Assembly: GCF_004564355.1 (NCBI RefSeq)
Contig: NZ_CP038266.1
Coordinates: 2,108,001-2,172,000, forward strand
DNA from: Microbacterium wangchenii
GTDB lineage: Bacteria; Actinomycetota; Actinomycetes; Actinomycetales; Microbacteriaceae
Direction: 5' to 3'
Length of the DNA stretch: 64,000 nt
The notes under the pieces are model-generated. The model did no database searches and was not told where the DNA came from. It saw only the letters and a list, made by a program, of their open reading frames with translations. Position 1 is the stretch's first letter. Each line of letters opens with the position of its first letter. Position numbers and translations under genes: made by a program. Positions 8,103 to 16,414 of the stretch are shown piece after piece.

Positions 8103-9821
8103 TCATCCGCCGACGAGGGCGGGTTCCTTCTCGAGGATGCGGTCGGTGTCGTCACCGAGGACGGCGCGGAGGGTCTGCATTCCGCCCGACAGCGACGCCG
8201 AGTCGATGCCCGCGTGCGCCAGGACACGATGGGCGATGGCGGAACGCACGCCGGAGGCGCACAGGACGCGCACCGGCCGTCCGCCTGCGTGCTCGCGGAC
8301 CTCGTTCAACCGGCCGCGCAGTTCGGTGTGCGGGATGTGGAGAGCGCCGGGCAGGTGGCCGGACCGCCACTCCTCTGCACGCCGTACGTCCAGTACGAGC
8401 GCCGACGCTCGCACCTCGTCGACATCGTCCGCGTACCACAGCGACAGCGTCCCGTTGCGCACGTTCTCCCCCACCATGCCGGCGAGATTGACGACATCCT
8501 TCGCCTGCCCATACGGCGGGGAATACGCCAGGTCGAGATCGATGAGGTCCTCCACCGAGAAACCGGCGGCGATCGCGGTCGCCAGGACATCGATGCGCTT
8601 GTCGACACCGTCACGACCGACCGCCTGAGCGCCGAGCAGACGGCCGCTGCCCGGATCGAAGTGCACGACCAGGTGGACCGGGCTGGCGCCGGGGAAATAG
8701 CCTGCATGCTGGTTGCCATGCAGGTGCAGAGTGCGATGTGCCACACCCGCTGCCGCGAGCGTCGCACGATTGGCACCGGTGAGCGCCGCTGTCCGTGCAC
8801 CCACCCGGACGATCGCCGTGCCGGCGGGCCGGGGAATCGGGCGAGCGAGCCCCGGTCTCAGAATGTCGTCGGCGACGAGCCGTCCGGCACGGTTGGCCGG
8901 CCCGGCCAGCGCGACGGGACGTCGGGACCCGGTGATCGGATCGATGCTCGCGGTGGCATCCCCCACCGCCCAGATACCAGCGACGCCGGTCCGGCCATGC
9001 TCATCGACGATCAGAGCGCCGCCGTCACAGGGGATGCCCGCGTTCTCGAAGACGGCCGTGTCCGGACGCACGCCCACCGACACGACGACGAGATCCGCGG
9101 ACAGGCGGGTGCCATCGGCGAGGACCACGGTGTCGGCGGCTGAGCCGGGCTCGACGGCGGTCGCCGCGACTCCGGCGTGCACGTCCACACCGAGGCGGCG
9201 CAGCTCCTGGGACACCTCCCACGCCAGCTCCCGCTCGAGCGGCGGCAGCGGGTGCGCGGCCAGCTCCACGAGGGAGACCTCGAGCCCCTGCGCGGCCAGC
9301 GCCTCGGCAGCCTCGACTCCGATGAAGCCCGCCCCGAGGATCACCGCCCGCCGCGCGCCCGAGCCCACCTGACGACGCAGGGCGACCGCATCCTCGACGG
9401 TGCGCAGCGTCCGCACGCGCGGCGACCGGATCCCGGGGATGGGCGGCAGGGACGCCGCCGCGCCGGGCGAGAGCACGAGCGCGTCGTAGGACAGCTGCTC
9501 CACACCCCCGTCGGAGCGGACGGTCACCGTCTTCCCGTCAGGATCCACTCCCACCACCTCATGCCCGGGACGGACGTCCAAGGCCAGGGATGCCCGGAGT
9601 GACGCGGGCGTCTGCACGAGCAGGGCATCGGGATCCTCGATCTCCCCGCCGACGAAGTACGGCAGGCCGCAGTTGGCGAAGGACACGTGGGCACCTCGCT
9701 CGAGGACGATGATCTCGGCGTCCTCGTCCAACCGTCGCGCGCGAGCGGCGCAGCTCATCCCCCCGGCCACCCCGCCGACGATGACGATCCTCATCTTCTC
9801 TGCTGCCGTGACTTCGCCCAC
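8103..9821 (-). CDS. CoA-disulfide reductase fused to a C-terminal rhodanese domain
   Basis: This 572-residue flavoprotein has an N-terminal FAD-binding GGVAGG (16-21), redox Cys51 in SFANCGLPYFVGG, a second dinucleotide fold ILGAGFIGVEAAEAL, a dimerisation domain, and a rhodanese domain with Cys521 in VLCASGVRS. Such fusions reduce CoA disulfide or CoA persulfide with NAD(P)H and handle sulfane sulfur. GTG 9821 was chosen because AGAAGGAG precedes it by seven bases; an upstream in-frame GTG at 9845 has no such site. A perfect CstR-type inverted repeat lies 34 bp upstream, so derepression by sulfide or persulfide is likely. Confidence 0.88.
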   Translation of the reverse strand: MGEVTAAEKMRIVIVGGVAGGMSCAARARRLDEDAEIIVLERGAHVSFANCGLPYFVGGEIEDPDALLVQTPASLRASLALDVRPGHEVVGVDPDGKTVTVRSDGGVEQLSYDALVLSPGAAASLPPIPGIRSPRVRTLRTVEDAVALRRQVGSGARRAVILGAGFIGVEAAEALAAQGLEVSLVELAAHPLPPLERELAWEVSQELRRLGVDVHAGVAATAVEPGSAADTVVLADGTRLSADLVVVSVGVRPDTAVFENAGIPCDGGALIVDEHGRTGVAGIWAVGDATASIDPITGSRRPVALAGPANRAGRLVADDILRPGLARPIPRPAGTAIVRVGARTAALTGANRATLAAAGVAHRTLHLHGNQHAGYFPGASPVHLVVHFDPGSGRLLGAQAVGRDGVDKRIDVLATAIAAGFSVEDLIDLDLAYSPPYGQAKDVVNLAGMVGENVRNGTLSLWYADDVDEVRASALVLDVRRAEEWRSGHLPGALHIPHTELRGRLNEVREHAGGRPVRVLCASGVRSAIAHRVLAHAGIDSASLSGGMQTLRAVLGDDTDRILEKEPALVGG

Positions 9822-9854
9822 GCGTGACTCCTTCTGATCCTGCACCCATCGTAA

Positions 9855-9876
9855 GTTATACCCCCTGGGGTATAAC
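9855..9876. promoter_or_regulatory. Perfect CstR/CsoR-type operator at the reductase promoter
   Basis: Two perfect 10-bp arms, GTTATACCCC and GGGGTATAAC, are separated by CT. The proximal arm includes TATAAC, which could serve as the -10 element of the reductase gene, so bound repressor would block RNA polymerase. The core is shared with the site at 7534-7549. This is the clearest operator in the window. Confidence 0.8.
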
Positions 9877-9927
9877 TGGGACGGCTTTCAGGGACAGGAC
9901 GCAGGCGTTTCCGGGCACGCAGAATCC

Positions 9928-9949
9928 CCGCCCGCGGGAGGCCGGGCGG
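9928..9949 (-). terminator. Possible hairpin terminator after the thioredoxin-TPR gene
   Basis: CCGCCCG and CGGGCGG form a 7-bp GC stem 15 bp past the stop of the upstream minus-strand gene. There is no clear U-run after it, so it may be only a weak or factor-assisted terminator that insulates the reductase promoter. Confidence 0.35.
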
Positions 9950-9964
9950 AATGGGAGCGAAGCT

Positions 9965-10915
9965 TCAGAACAGAAGCGAGGACAGACGTCCGCGAGCCCG
10001 CGTGACACGCGGGTCGGCGTCGCCGACGAGCCCGAACAGCTCCAGCAGCCGCTCGCGGACGGGCGCGCGCCGATCCTCGGGCAGAACGGAGAACACGTCC
10101 AGCAGCCGATCGAAGGCGTCTTCGACGTGACCGCCGGCGACGTCGAGGTCGGCGACGAGGAACTGGGCCTCCAGGTCCGCGGGGTCGGCTGCGGCGGCGG
10201 CACGGGCGGACTGCAGGTCGGCGCCCTGCACGCGAGCGAGCAGGCGCACCTGACCGAGGCCTGCGCGCGCATCCGCATCGTGCGGATCCTCGGCCAGCGC
10301 CTGCTCGTAGGCACGGACGGCACGGTCGTAGTCGCCGCTCTCGATCGCCTCGAACGCCTCCGCGTGCAGTGGCGGCAGCGGCGGGTCGGCGGGGGCCTCG
10401 TCGCTGTCGGCCTCCGGCGCGCCGGACACCGCGACGGTCCCCGTCACGCCGTTCTGCGCCGCCAGCTGCAGCAGCTGAGCGAAGACCTCCCGCACCTGCT
10501 GTTCGGGCACGGCCCCGGTGAACAGCGGAACAGGCTGCCCGCCCACGAGCGCGACGACCATCGGGATGGACTGCGCGCGGAAACCCTGCGCGAGCTGCGG
10601 GTTCGCGTCGACGTCGACCTTGGCCAGGACCAGCCGTCCCCCGAGCTCGGTGACGACCTTCTCCAGGATGGGCGAGAGCTGCTTGCACGGTCCGCACCAC
10701 TCGGCCCACAGATCCACCACGACGGGCACCGTCCGGGAGAGCTCGAGCACCTGGCCGAACGTCGCGTCGGTGACATCCATCACCAGCGAGGACACGGCGC
10801 CGGCGGGCGCTTCCGCCTGATCGCCCGTGGGCGCGGCAGGCGTCTGCGGACGGTTGCGCAGAGCGGACAGATCGACAGCGCCGCGCAGGACGGAACCAGG
10901 CTGGGGAGTGCTCAC
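9965..10915 (-). CDS. Thioredoxin-TPR protein, CnoX/YbbN-like
   Basis: The 316-residue protein has a thioredoxin domain (about 40-150) with the active site WCGPC (Cys74/Cys77) and the cis-Pro segment SIPMVVAL, followed by TPR-like helical repeats (about 180-316). This is the layout of CnoX/YbbN chaperone-like thioredoxins, although here the CxxC is intact, so redox activity is plausible. It starts with GTG that overlaps the stop of the upstream membrane-protein gene by four bases (GTGA), indicating coupling. The first 40 residues are a low-complexity linker. Confidence 0.85.
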   Translation of the reverse strand: MSTPQPGSVLRGAVDLSALRNRPQTPAAPTGDQAEAPAGAVSSLVMDVTDATFGQVLELSRTVPVVVDLWAEWCGPCKQLSPILEKVVTELGGRLVLAKVDVDANPQLAQGFRAQSIPMVVALVGGQPVPLFTGAVPEQQVREVFAQLLQLAAQNGVTGTVAVSGAPEADSDEAPADPPLPPLHAEAFEAIESGDYDRAVRAYEQALAEDPHDADARAGLGQVRLLARVQGADLQSARAAAAADPADLEAQFLVADLDVAGGHVEDAFDRLLDVFSVLPEDRRAPVRERLLELFGLVGDADPRVTRARGRLSSLLF

Positions 10916-12729
10916 TCGAGGACCTTCGCTTCCAGGATGTTGGACCGGTAACCCAGGAGGCGAATGGGTTCGTTCTCGCCTTCGAGGGGGACGTAGAAGA
11001 AGAGCTGATCGGCGTAGGTCGTCTGGAAGCCGGTCGCCGACTGCTCCACGCCCGTCAGCGCGCGCACAGCCGGGTTCTCGGGCAGCCGGATCACCGCGTC
11101 GGCATTCGTCGGACGGACGATGTCGCTCTCGCGGACCTCCACGGCCACGATGGCCCCGCCGTCCAGCGTCGTCAACGCCATGGGCGCACCCGCTCCCGCC
11201 GTGGCCTTGAACTCCAGGCTCGAGGTGCCCGACCCGGTCTGGTTGAGCTGATCCAGGCGCTGCTGCTGGTTCTCGCGGATGCTGGGCAGGAGCAGGTCGC
11301 CCGCGGTGTCGAAGTCGTTCCAGTACGCGCTCTTCTCGCCGTTGTTGATGAGGTCGGCGTACGCCGCGGCGACCTCATCCGGGCGCAGGCGCAGGAACGG
11401 GGAATCCGGCGGTGCCAGCGCGGCGCCGACGTAGGTGGCCGGCAGGTCGGGCAGCAGCGTCGCCGCCTCCAGGCCTGCGATGTAGGTGGCCTTGTACTCC
11501 GACCACGGGTCGGCCTGGGTCATCACCATGATCGTGGGCGCCACGGTGGTGTCATCGGAGGCTTCCACGACCGTCATGAACGAGCGCGGCCATTCGTCGA
11601 AGGCCTGCGGCAGCACGATCTCGACCGGGCGGTCGGGGATGGGTGCGAGCGGGGTCTGGTCGGGAAGCTGCGCCCGCAGGCCGTAGTTGGTCTGCCGTTC
11701 GGCCAGCGCGGGGCCGGCCAGACGCGACGCGGCCAGGTCGGCGTCGGCCGCGGCGTCCGCCTCCGCCACCGTCGAGGCGATGCGCGCGAGGATGCGTTCG
11801 GCCTGAGTCTCGGTCACCGCCGGCGACTGCTGTCCCTCCGGGACGATGACCGACGACGTCGGCGACGGGGTGGGCGAGACGGCGAGGTCGGGCCACGCAT
11901 CGGAGGAGCAGCCAGCGAACAGCAGGCCCGACATCGCGATGGCGGGGACCACGACGAACGACCGCCGTGCCTTGATCGCCCGGCGCCGCCCCGAGCTGAT
12001 GACGCCCTTCTTGCCGCCTTCGACGGCCAGGTCGATGGGTTCGGTGGGCGGCAGGGGCAGCCCCTTGCGCCGCGGGCCGCGCGAGCGCCGAACATGGCGG
12101 ATGCCCAGCAGATAGAGGATCACGCCGGCCACCAGCACGATTCCGCCGCCGACGATGAGCGGGCCGGCCCACGGGGTGCTGCGGTCGACCGGCCAGGTGA
12201 CCGAGATGTCGGCGGGGGCCGGGGCGGTGCCGTCGGATGCCACCAGGACACTCATGTCCTCGGGCAGCTGCAGGGGCGTGGACAGCCGCCGCTCCTGCTG
12301 GAACTCGTCCAGCCACAGGTCCGATCCCACGGGGGTGCGCCCGGCGGACTCCGTCTCCTCCGAATCGTCGGCGCGTTCGGCCGCGGCCTCGTCTCCCGCG
12401 GGGGCGGCCTCGGGCTCCACCACGCGCGTGCGGAACTCCTCCCCGTCCACGGTGATCCGGTTGTAAGGAACGTCGGCCAGCCAGGCCTGCACATCGGCGG
12501 TGCGCCCGTACGCGGCGAAGATCGTGCCCTCACCCTCGACCGTGAGCGTCTGGGCGCCGGGGAACAGGTTCAGGACCTCGCCGTCGATGACGGTGTAGGC
12601 CTCCTCCTCGCCGGCGGGCAGAGCGGTGGCTTCGGCGGGGGGCGGTTCGAAGATCGTGCGCTGCGCGATGCCCGCACCGATCATCAGCGCAGCGATGACG
12701 AACGCCGCGACCGCCCACACGAAACGCAC
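10912..12729 (-). CDS. Large membrane-anchored protein with an internal lipobox-like segment; function unknown
   Basis: This 605-residue protein has hydrophobic segments at about 3-22, 189-209 and 257-273. The third ends in LLFAGCSS with Cys274, which looks like a lipoprotein signal sitting in mid-protein. The predicted layout is N-in, an extracytoplasmic domain (25-185), a short basic cytoplasmic loop (211-255), then a roughly 330-residue outside domain. GTG 12729 was chosen because GGGAAGG precedes it and the first membrane helix begins directly after. It overlaps the thioredoxin-TPR gene by four bases. I do not recognise a catalytic family. Confidence 0.75.
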   Translation of the reverse strand: MRFVWAVAAFVIAALMIGAGIAQRTIFEPPPAEATALPAGEEEAYTVIDGEVLNLFPGAQTLTVEGEGTIFAAYGRTADVQAWLADVPYNRITVDGEEFRTRVVEPEAAPAGDEAAAERADDSEETESAGRTPVGSDLWLDEFQQERRLSTPLQLPEDMSVLVASDGTAPAPADISVTWPVDRSTPWAGPLIVGGGIVLVAGVILYLLGIRHVRRSRGPRRKGLPLPPTEPIDLAVEGGKKGVISSGRRRAIKARRSFVVVPAIAMSGLLFAGCSSDAWPDLAVSPTPSPTSSVIVPEGQQSPAVTETQAERILARIASTVAEADAAADADLAASRLAGPALAERQTNYGLRAQLPDQTPLAPIPDRPVEIVLPQAFDEWPRSFMTVVEASDDTTVAPTIMVMTQADPWSEYKATYIAGLEAATLLPDLPATYVGAALAPPDSPFLRLRPDEVAAAYADLINNGEKSAYWNDFDTAGDLLLPSIRENQQQRLDQLNQTGSGTSSLEFKATAGAGAPMALTTLDGGAIVAVEVRESDIVRPTNADAVIRLPENPAVRALTGVEQSATGFQTTYADQLFFYVPLEGENEPIRLLGYRSNILEAKVLE

Positions 12730-12907
12730 GAACCATACCTTCCCGATGCCGGCCCGTCGGGTCGGGCCACGCACACACGACATTCCAGCGTAGCGGGAAC
12801 GACCTGAAAGTCGACCGGGAGGGGGTGCCTGCCGGGTTTGCGGGCCGCCGGTGCGTATCCTGACGGAACGAGATGGCGGCTTCGGCCGCAGCCGGACAGG
12901 AGCCCGC

Positions 12908-13981
12908 GTGAAGATCCACAATCCATTCCGTGTCGCCCTCGTGGCGACGCTCGGGGTCGGCGTCGGCCTGCTGCTGATCAACAGCGTGCAGACCCTGTCC
13001 ACGATCCTCCTGTACGTCGGCACGGCGCTGTTCCTCTCGCTGGGCCTGGACCCGGTGATCTCGTGGCTCGAGCGGCGCAAGCTCCGCCGCTGGGCCGCCG
13101 TGCTGATCACGATCCTGGGGGTGCTGGGCATCTTCGCCGGCATCATCCTGACCATCGTCCCGGTCATCGTGAGTCAGGTGGCTCAGCTGGTCAGCCAGAT
13201 CGAGGAGATCGCCACCGACCTGCAGTGGGACGACGTCGTGCAGGACGCACGCGCGTGGGCGGAGGACACATTTCCCGCACTCGATGTGGACAGCGCATGG
13301 GGCTACATCGAGAACTGGTGGACCTCGCTGGACCTCGGCACGATCTCCAGCGACGTGGGTGAGGGGATCCTCGGCTTCGTCGGCGCCGTCGTGGTGGGCC
13401 TGGGCGGCGCCTTCATCGTGCTGATCCTCACGATCTACTTCACCGCGTCCACCCCGGCGCTGAAGGCTGCCGTGTACCAGCTCGTGCCCGCCTCCAAGCG
13501 CGCACGGTTCATCGACCTGGCCGAGCAGATCACCCGTTCAGTGGGTTACTACGTCATCGGGCAGGCGAGCCTGGGCGTCATCAACGGCGTGCTCAGTGCG
13601 ATCCTGCTCTCGATCATCGGCGCTCCCTTCCCCGCCGTGCTCGCCGTGGTCGCGTTCTTCTTCTCGCTGATCCCGCTCGTGGGGACCCTGACGGGATCGA
13701 CCATCATCGTGCTGACGTGCCTCCTCCCGGGGCTCGGCTCCCCGACCACCGCGCTCATCGCGGCGATCTACTACCTGATCTACATGCAGATCGAGGCCTA
13801 CGTCGTCTCTCCGCGCATCATGAACCGCGCCGTCGCGATCCCCGGCGCCGTCGTCGTTATCGCCGCCCTCGCCGGCGGATCGCTCCTCGGTCTGCTCGGC
13901 GCGCTGGTGGCGATCCCGGTGGCCGCGAGCATCCTGATCATCTACCGGCAGGTGCTCATCCCGCGGCAGAACGAGCGGTGA
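12908..13981 (+). CDS. AI-2E family transporter (PerM/YdiK-like)
   Basis: This 357-residue polytopic membrane protein has the AI-2E-transporter pattern: two N-terminal helices (FLSLGLDPVISWLERRKLRR), a soluble coiled-coil-like segment around 100-170, then a cluster of about six helices including GQASLGVINGVLSAILLSIIG. The superfamily includes exporters and Na+/H+ antiporters, so the substrate is open. GTG 12908 follows CAGGAG. TATCCT near 12855 could be the -10. It is divergent from the large membrane-protein gene across about 180 bp and ends three bases before the convergent hydrolase gene. Confidence 0.87.
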   Translation: MKIHNPFRVALVATLGVGVGLLLINSVQTLSTILLYVGTALFLSLGLDPVISWLERRKLRRWAAVLITILGVLGIFAGIILTIVPVIVSQVAQLVSQIEEIATDLQWDDVVQDARAWAEDTFPALDVDSAWGYIENWWTSLDLGTISSDVGEGILGFVGAVVVGLGGAFIVLILTIYFTASTPALKAAVYQLVPASKRARFIDLAEQITRSVGYYVIGQASLGVINGVLSAILLSIIGAPFPAVLAVVAFFFSLIPLVGTLTGSTIIVLTCLLPGLGSPTTALIAAIYYLIYMQIEAYVVSPRIMNRAVAIPGAVVVIAALAGGSLLGLLGALVAIPVAASILIIYRQVLIPRQNER

Positions 13982-13984
13982 CGC

Positions 13985-14710
13985 TCAGTCCTGCGGCACC
14001 GGACCGTCCCACGTGGCGGGCAGGGGCAGTGCCGCAGGATTGACCACACCCACGATCTCCGACAGCACGCGGCGGGTCTGACTCTCCCCCACCCACAGGT
14101 GCTTGCCCCCCTCCACCGGGACGAGCATGGCCTCCGGCACGGCCGCGAAGCGTTCGGCGGCCTCGGCGGGGCGGAGGTAGTCGTCGAACTCGGGGACGAC
14201 CACCACCAGGCGGCGAGGATCTCCCGCCCACCCCGCGAGCTCGTCGGCGCTCGTGCGGTGCAGCGGCGGCGACAGCAGGATGGCACCCTCGACGTCGTGC
14301 TCGCGGCCGTACTTCAGCGCCAGCTCGGTGCCGAACGACCAGCCCAGGAGCCACGGATGCGGCAGTCCCCGCTCGGCGGCGAACCGCACCGCCGCCGCGA
14401 CGTCATGGCGCTCGCCGGCGCCGCCGTCGAAGGCTCCCTCGCTCCTTCCCCGCGGCGAGCTCGTGCCGCGGGTGTTGAAGCGCAGCACGGCGAGGTCGGC
14501 CAGCGCGGGCAGGCGCGCGGCGGCCTTGCGCAGGATGTGCGAGTCCATGAATCCACCCGCGGTGGGCAGCGGATGCAGCGTCACGAGCGTCGCGACCGGA
14601 TCGCGGCTCTCGGGGAGCGCGAGCTCGCCGACGAGGGTCAGCCCGTCGTCGGTGTGCAGCTCGATCTCCTCGCGGCGCGCGGGCAGGGCGAGCGGTCCTC
14701 GGATTTCCAT
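13985..14710 (-). CDS. Alpha/beta hydrolase
   Basis: The 241-residue protein carries the alpha/beta-hydrolase oxyanion segment LHPLPTAGGFMDS and the nucleophile elbow GWSFGTE. Asp in VPEFDDYLRP and His in EGGKHLWVGE complete a plausible Ser-Asp-His triad. It resembles the YtmA/CocE-like dienelactone-hydrolase group; no substrate can be named. ATG 14710 has GGAGG nine bases upstream and lies just inside the preceding gene's stop. The gene probably belongs to a short operon with the two genes upstream of it. Confidence 0.82.
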   Translation of the reverse strand: MEIRGPLALPARREEIELHTDDGLTLVGELALPESRDPVATLVTLHPLPTAGGFMDSHILRKAAARLPALADLAVLRFNTRGTSSPRGRSEGAFDGGAGERHDVAAAVRFAAERGLPHPWLLGWSFGTELALKYGREHDVEGAILLSPPLHRTSADELAGWAGDPRRLVVVVPEFDDYLRPAEAAERFAAVPEAMLVPVEGGKHLWVGESQTRRVLSEIVGVVNPAALPLPATWDGPVPQD

Positions 14711-14711
14711 G

Positions 14712-14996
14712 TCAGCCGATCCTCCAGCAGTGGGTGTGCCAGTGGCGGCGGGCGGCGAGGTCGGCGGCGTCACCGAGGACGCCGTCCGCCCGCCACACCA
14801 CCACGTGGGCGACACCGGGTTCGACCGTGCCGCCGCATCCGGGACACGTGTAGGGCTTCTGTGCGGCGTGGGCGGCGACCGGTTGCACGGTCCATTCGAC
14901 GCCGCGCCGGCTCTCGGTGCGCTTCCATCCTGCGATCAGGCGCGCCAAGGAATCATCACCGGATGACTGCGGCCGGCGCCGCTTCCCGCGGGCCAC
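14712..14996 (-). CDS. Small zinc-ribbon-like protein, unknown function
   Basis: This 94-residue basic protein has TCPGCGGTVEPG and a later HWHTHCW, which together look like a CxxC...HxxC metal site. Homologues in actinobacteria are often labelled ATP/GTP-binding protein, but no nucleotide-binding motif is visible here. It starts at GTG 14996, four bases after the stop of the transglycosylase-like gene, with no good Shine-Dalgarno, so re-initiation is likely. Confidence 0.75.
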   Translation of the reverse strand: MARGKRRRPQSSGDDSLARLIAGWKRTESRRGVEWTVQPVAAHAAQKPYTCPGCGGTVEPGVAHVVVWRADGVLGDAADLAARRHWHTHCWRIG

Positions 14997-14999
14997 CGG

Positions 15000-15719
15000 T
15001 CAATACCAGCCGCGGCTCTGCGAGCTGCCCCAGGCCCCGCACGGGTCGCCGTAGCGACTGCCGATGTACCCCAGCCCCCACGCGATCTGCGTCGCCGGGT
15101 TGGACTCCCAGTCGGCGCCCGCGCTGGCCATCTTGCTCCCCGGCAGCGCCTGCGGGATGCCGTACGCGCCGCTGGAGGAGTTGTACGCGTTCACGCGCCA
15201 GCCGGATTCCTTCTGCCACAGCGCCCGCAGGCACGCGAACTGGTCGTCGCCCCAGCCGCGCGCGAGAACAGCCTCGTAGGCGATCGCCTGCGCGGTGCCG
15301 GGGTCCGGCGCCACGAAGGGGGGCTGCCATCCCGACGATGACGAAGCCCCCGCCGGCGCCGCCACGCTTCGCGCGGTGGCAGTGGGGGTGGGCGTGGGCT
15401 TGGGGGTGACGTACACGGAGTAGGTGCCGCGCTCGAGCGCGGCCGGGGTGATGGCACCCGGGGCCGGCGAGTAGCTCTGCGTGTCGGCGAGGGCGTTCTC
15501 GAACAGCGAGACCCGATCCGGGTCGACCTCCGCCAGCGCCGCCCCCGTGGGTCCGACGTACGCCGCCACGAACCCCAGCGCGGACAGCGCGGCGAAGACG
15601 GCGAGCACCCCGCGCCGACGCGACCAGCGGGGCGTCCGGCGCGGCGGCGTGGGCGGGGGCACCACATCGAGACCGTTGGCCGGCCTGCGGACGATCGGTC
15701 CGGAGGTGGCGCGCGTCAT
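15000..15719 (-). CDS. Secreted transglycosylase-like cell-wall protein
   Basis: This 239-residue protein has a cytoplasmic stretch, one membrane helix (around 38-57, VLAVFAALSALGFVAAYVG), a Pro/Thr-rich spacer (TPKPTPTPTATA) and a C-terminal domain related to lytic transglycosylases and aggregation-promoting factors. The putative catalytic Glu is in LWQKESGW; AYGIPQALPGSKMASAG and TQIAWGLGYIGSRYG follow. ATG 15719 is used here. GTG 15737 is an alternative because the -10 box TAGAAT (15748-15753) would place transcription start within a few bases of it. It probably acts on peptidoglycan. Confidence 0.83.
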   Translation of the reverse strand: MTRATSGPIVRRPANGLDVVPPPTPPRRTPRWSRRRGVLAVFAALSALGFVAAYVGPTGAALAEVDPDRVSLFENALADTQSYSPAPGAITPAALERGTYSVYVTPKPTPTPTATARSVAAPAGASSSSGWQPPFVAPDPGTAQAIAYEAVLARGWGDDQFACLRALWQKESGWRVNAYNSSSGAYGIPQALPGSKMASAGADWESNPATQIAWGLGYIGSRYGDPCGAWGSSQSRGWY

Positions 15720-15823
15720 CTCGGTGCCGGAGGTCACAATGCGCTCGATTCTAGCCGCCTGCCCCATCGCCCGCCATCCGCCGAGCCGGGGGTACAGGAC
15801 CCCGCCGCACGGCGCGGACGACG

Positions 15824-16414
15824 TCAGCCGACGGCGAGCATGACCTCGACCACGGCATCCAGCACCGCGTCGACCTGGTCCTCGCGATAGCCGCCCCGCT
15901 GCATCCGGAACGCCACGGCTCTGACCTGGTCGGCCGTCACCGGCTCCCCCGCCGCGAGGTAGCGCGCGATCTTGTCGGCGACCAGGTCGACTTCGTCCAC
16001 GCGATAGCCGTACCGCAGCACGCCGACGCGGTCGAAGCGCTGTCCACGCGAGCGCAGCAGCCGGTCCAGGACCACCTGCGCGGTCTCGCGCGACTCCGCG
16101 ACCCAGGCCCGCGCGCCGCGCCGGTTCATCGCCCACTCGCGCTCGCGAGCGGCGAAGGCGTCCTCGATGCGCCCGAGCGCGGCATCGACGGGGGCGATGG
16201 CGTACCCGTGACGGACGAGCGGGAACGCCGTGGCGCGCACCTCCGTCGAGCGCAGCGCATCGGGCTCGTCGGATTCGAAGGCGGCACGGGCCCGCTCGAG
16301 GAACGCATCCACCGCGCGCTTCTCGTAGCCCTTCTGCCGACCGGTCGCGTCGGGGAACGGCGGGCGGGTCTCGGTCGCGGCCTCCTCGGCCGGGCGCTCC
16401 GTCTCGAGGGTCAT
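15824..16414 (-). CDS. DivIVA-domain-like protein
   Basis: The 196-residue protein contains three repeats resembling the actinobacterial DivIVA/DivISBA short motif: GYEKRAVDAFLERA, GYAIAPVDAALGRIEDAF and GYRVDEVDLVADKIARYL, followed by GYREDQVDAVLDAV. DivIVA-like proteins bind curved membrane and recruit envelope machinery, but no long coiled coil is present, so that role is unproven. The start at 16414 overlaps the cdsA stop by four bases (ATGA), indicating co-expression with phospholipid synthesis. Confidence 0.75.
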   Translation of the reverse strand: MTLETERPAEEAATETRPPFPDATGRQKGYEKRAVDAFLERARAAFESDEPDALRSTEVRATAFPLVRHGYAIAPVDAALGRIEDAFAAREREWAMNRRGARAWVAESRETAQVVLDRLLRSRGQRFDRVGVLRYGYRVDEVDLVADKIARYLAAGEPVTADQVRAVAFRMQRGGYREDQVDAVLDAVVEVMLAVG

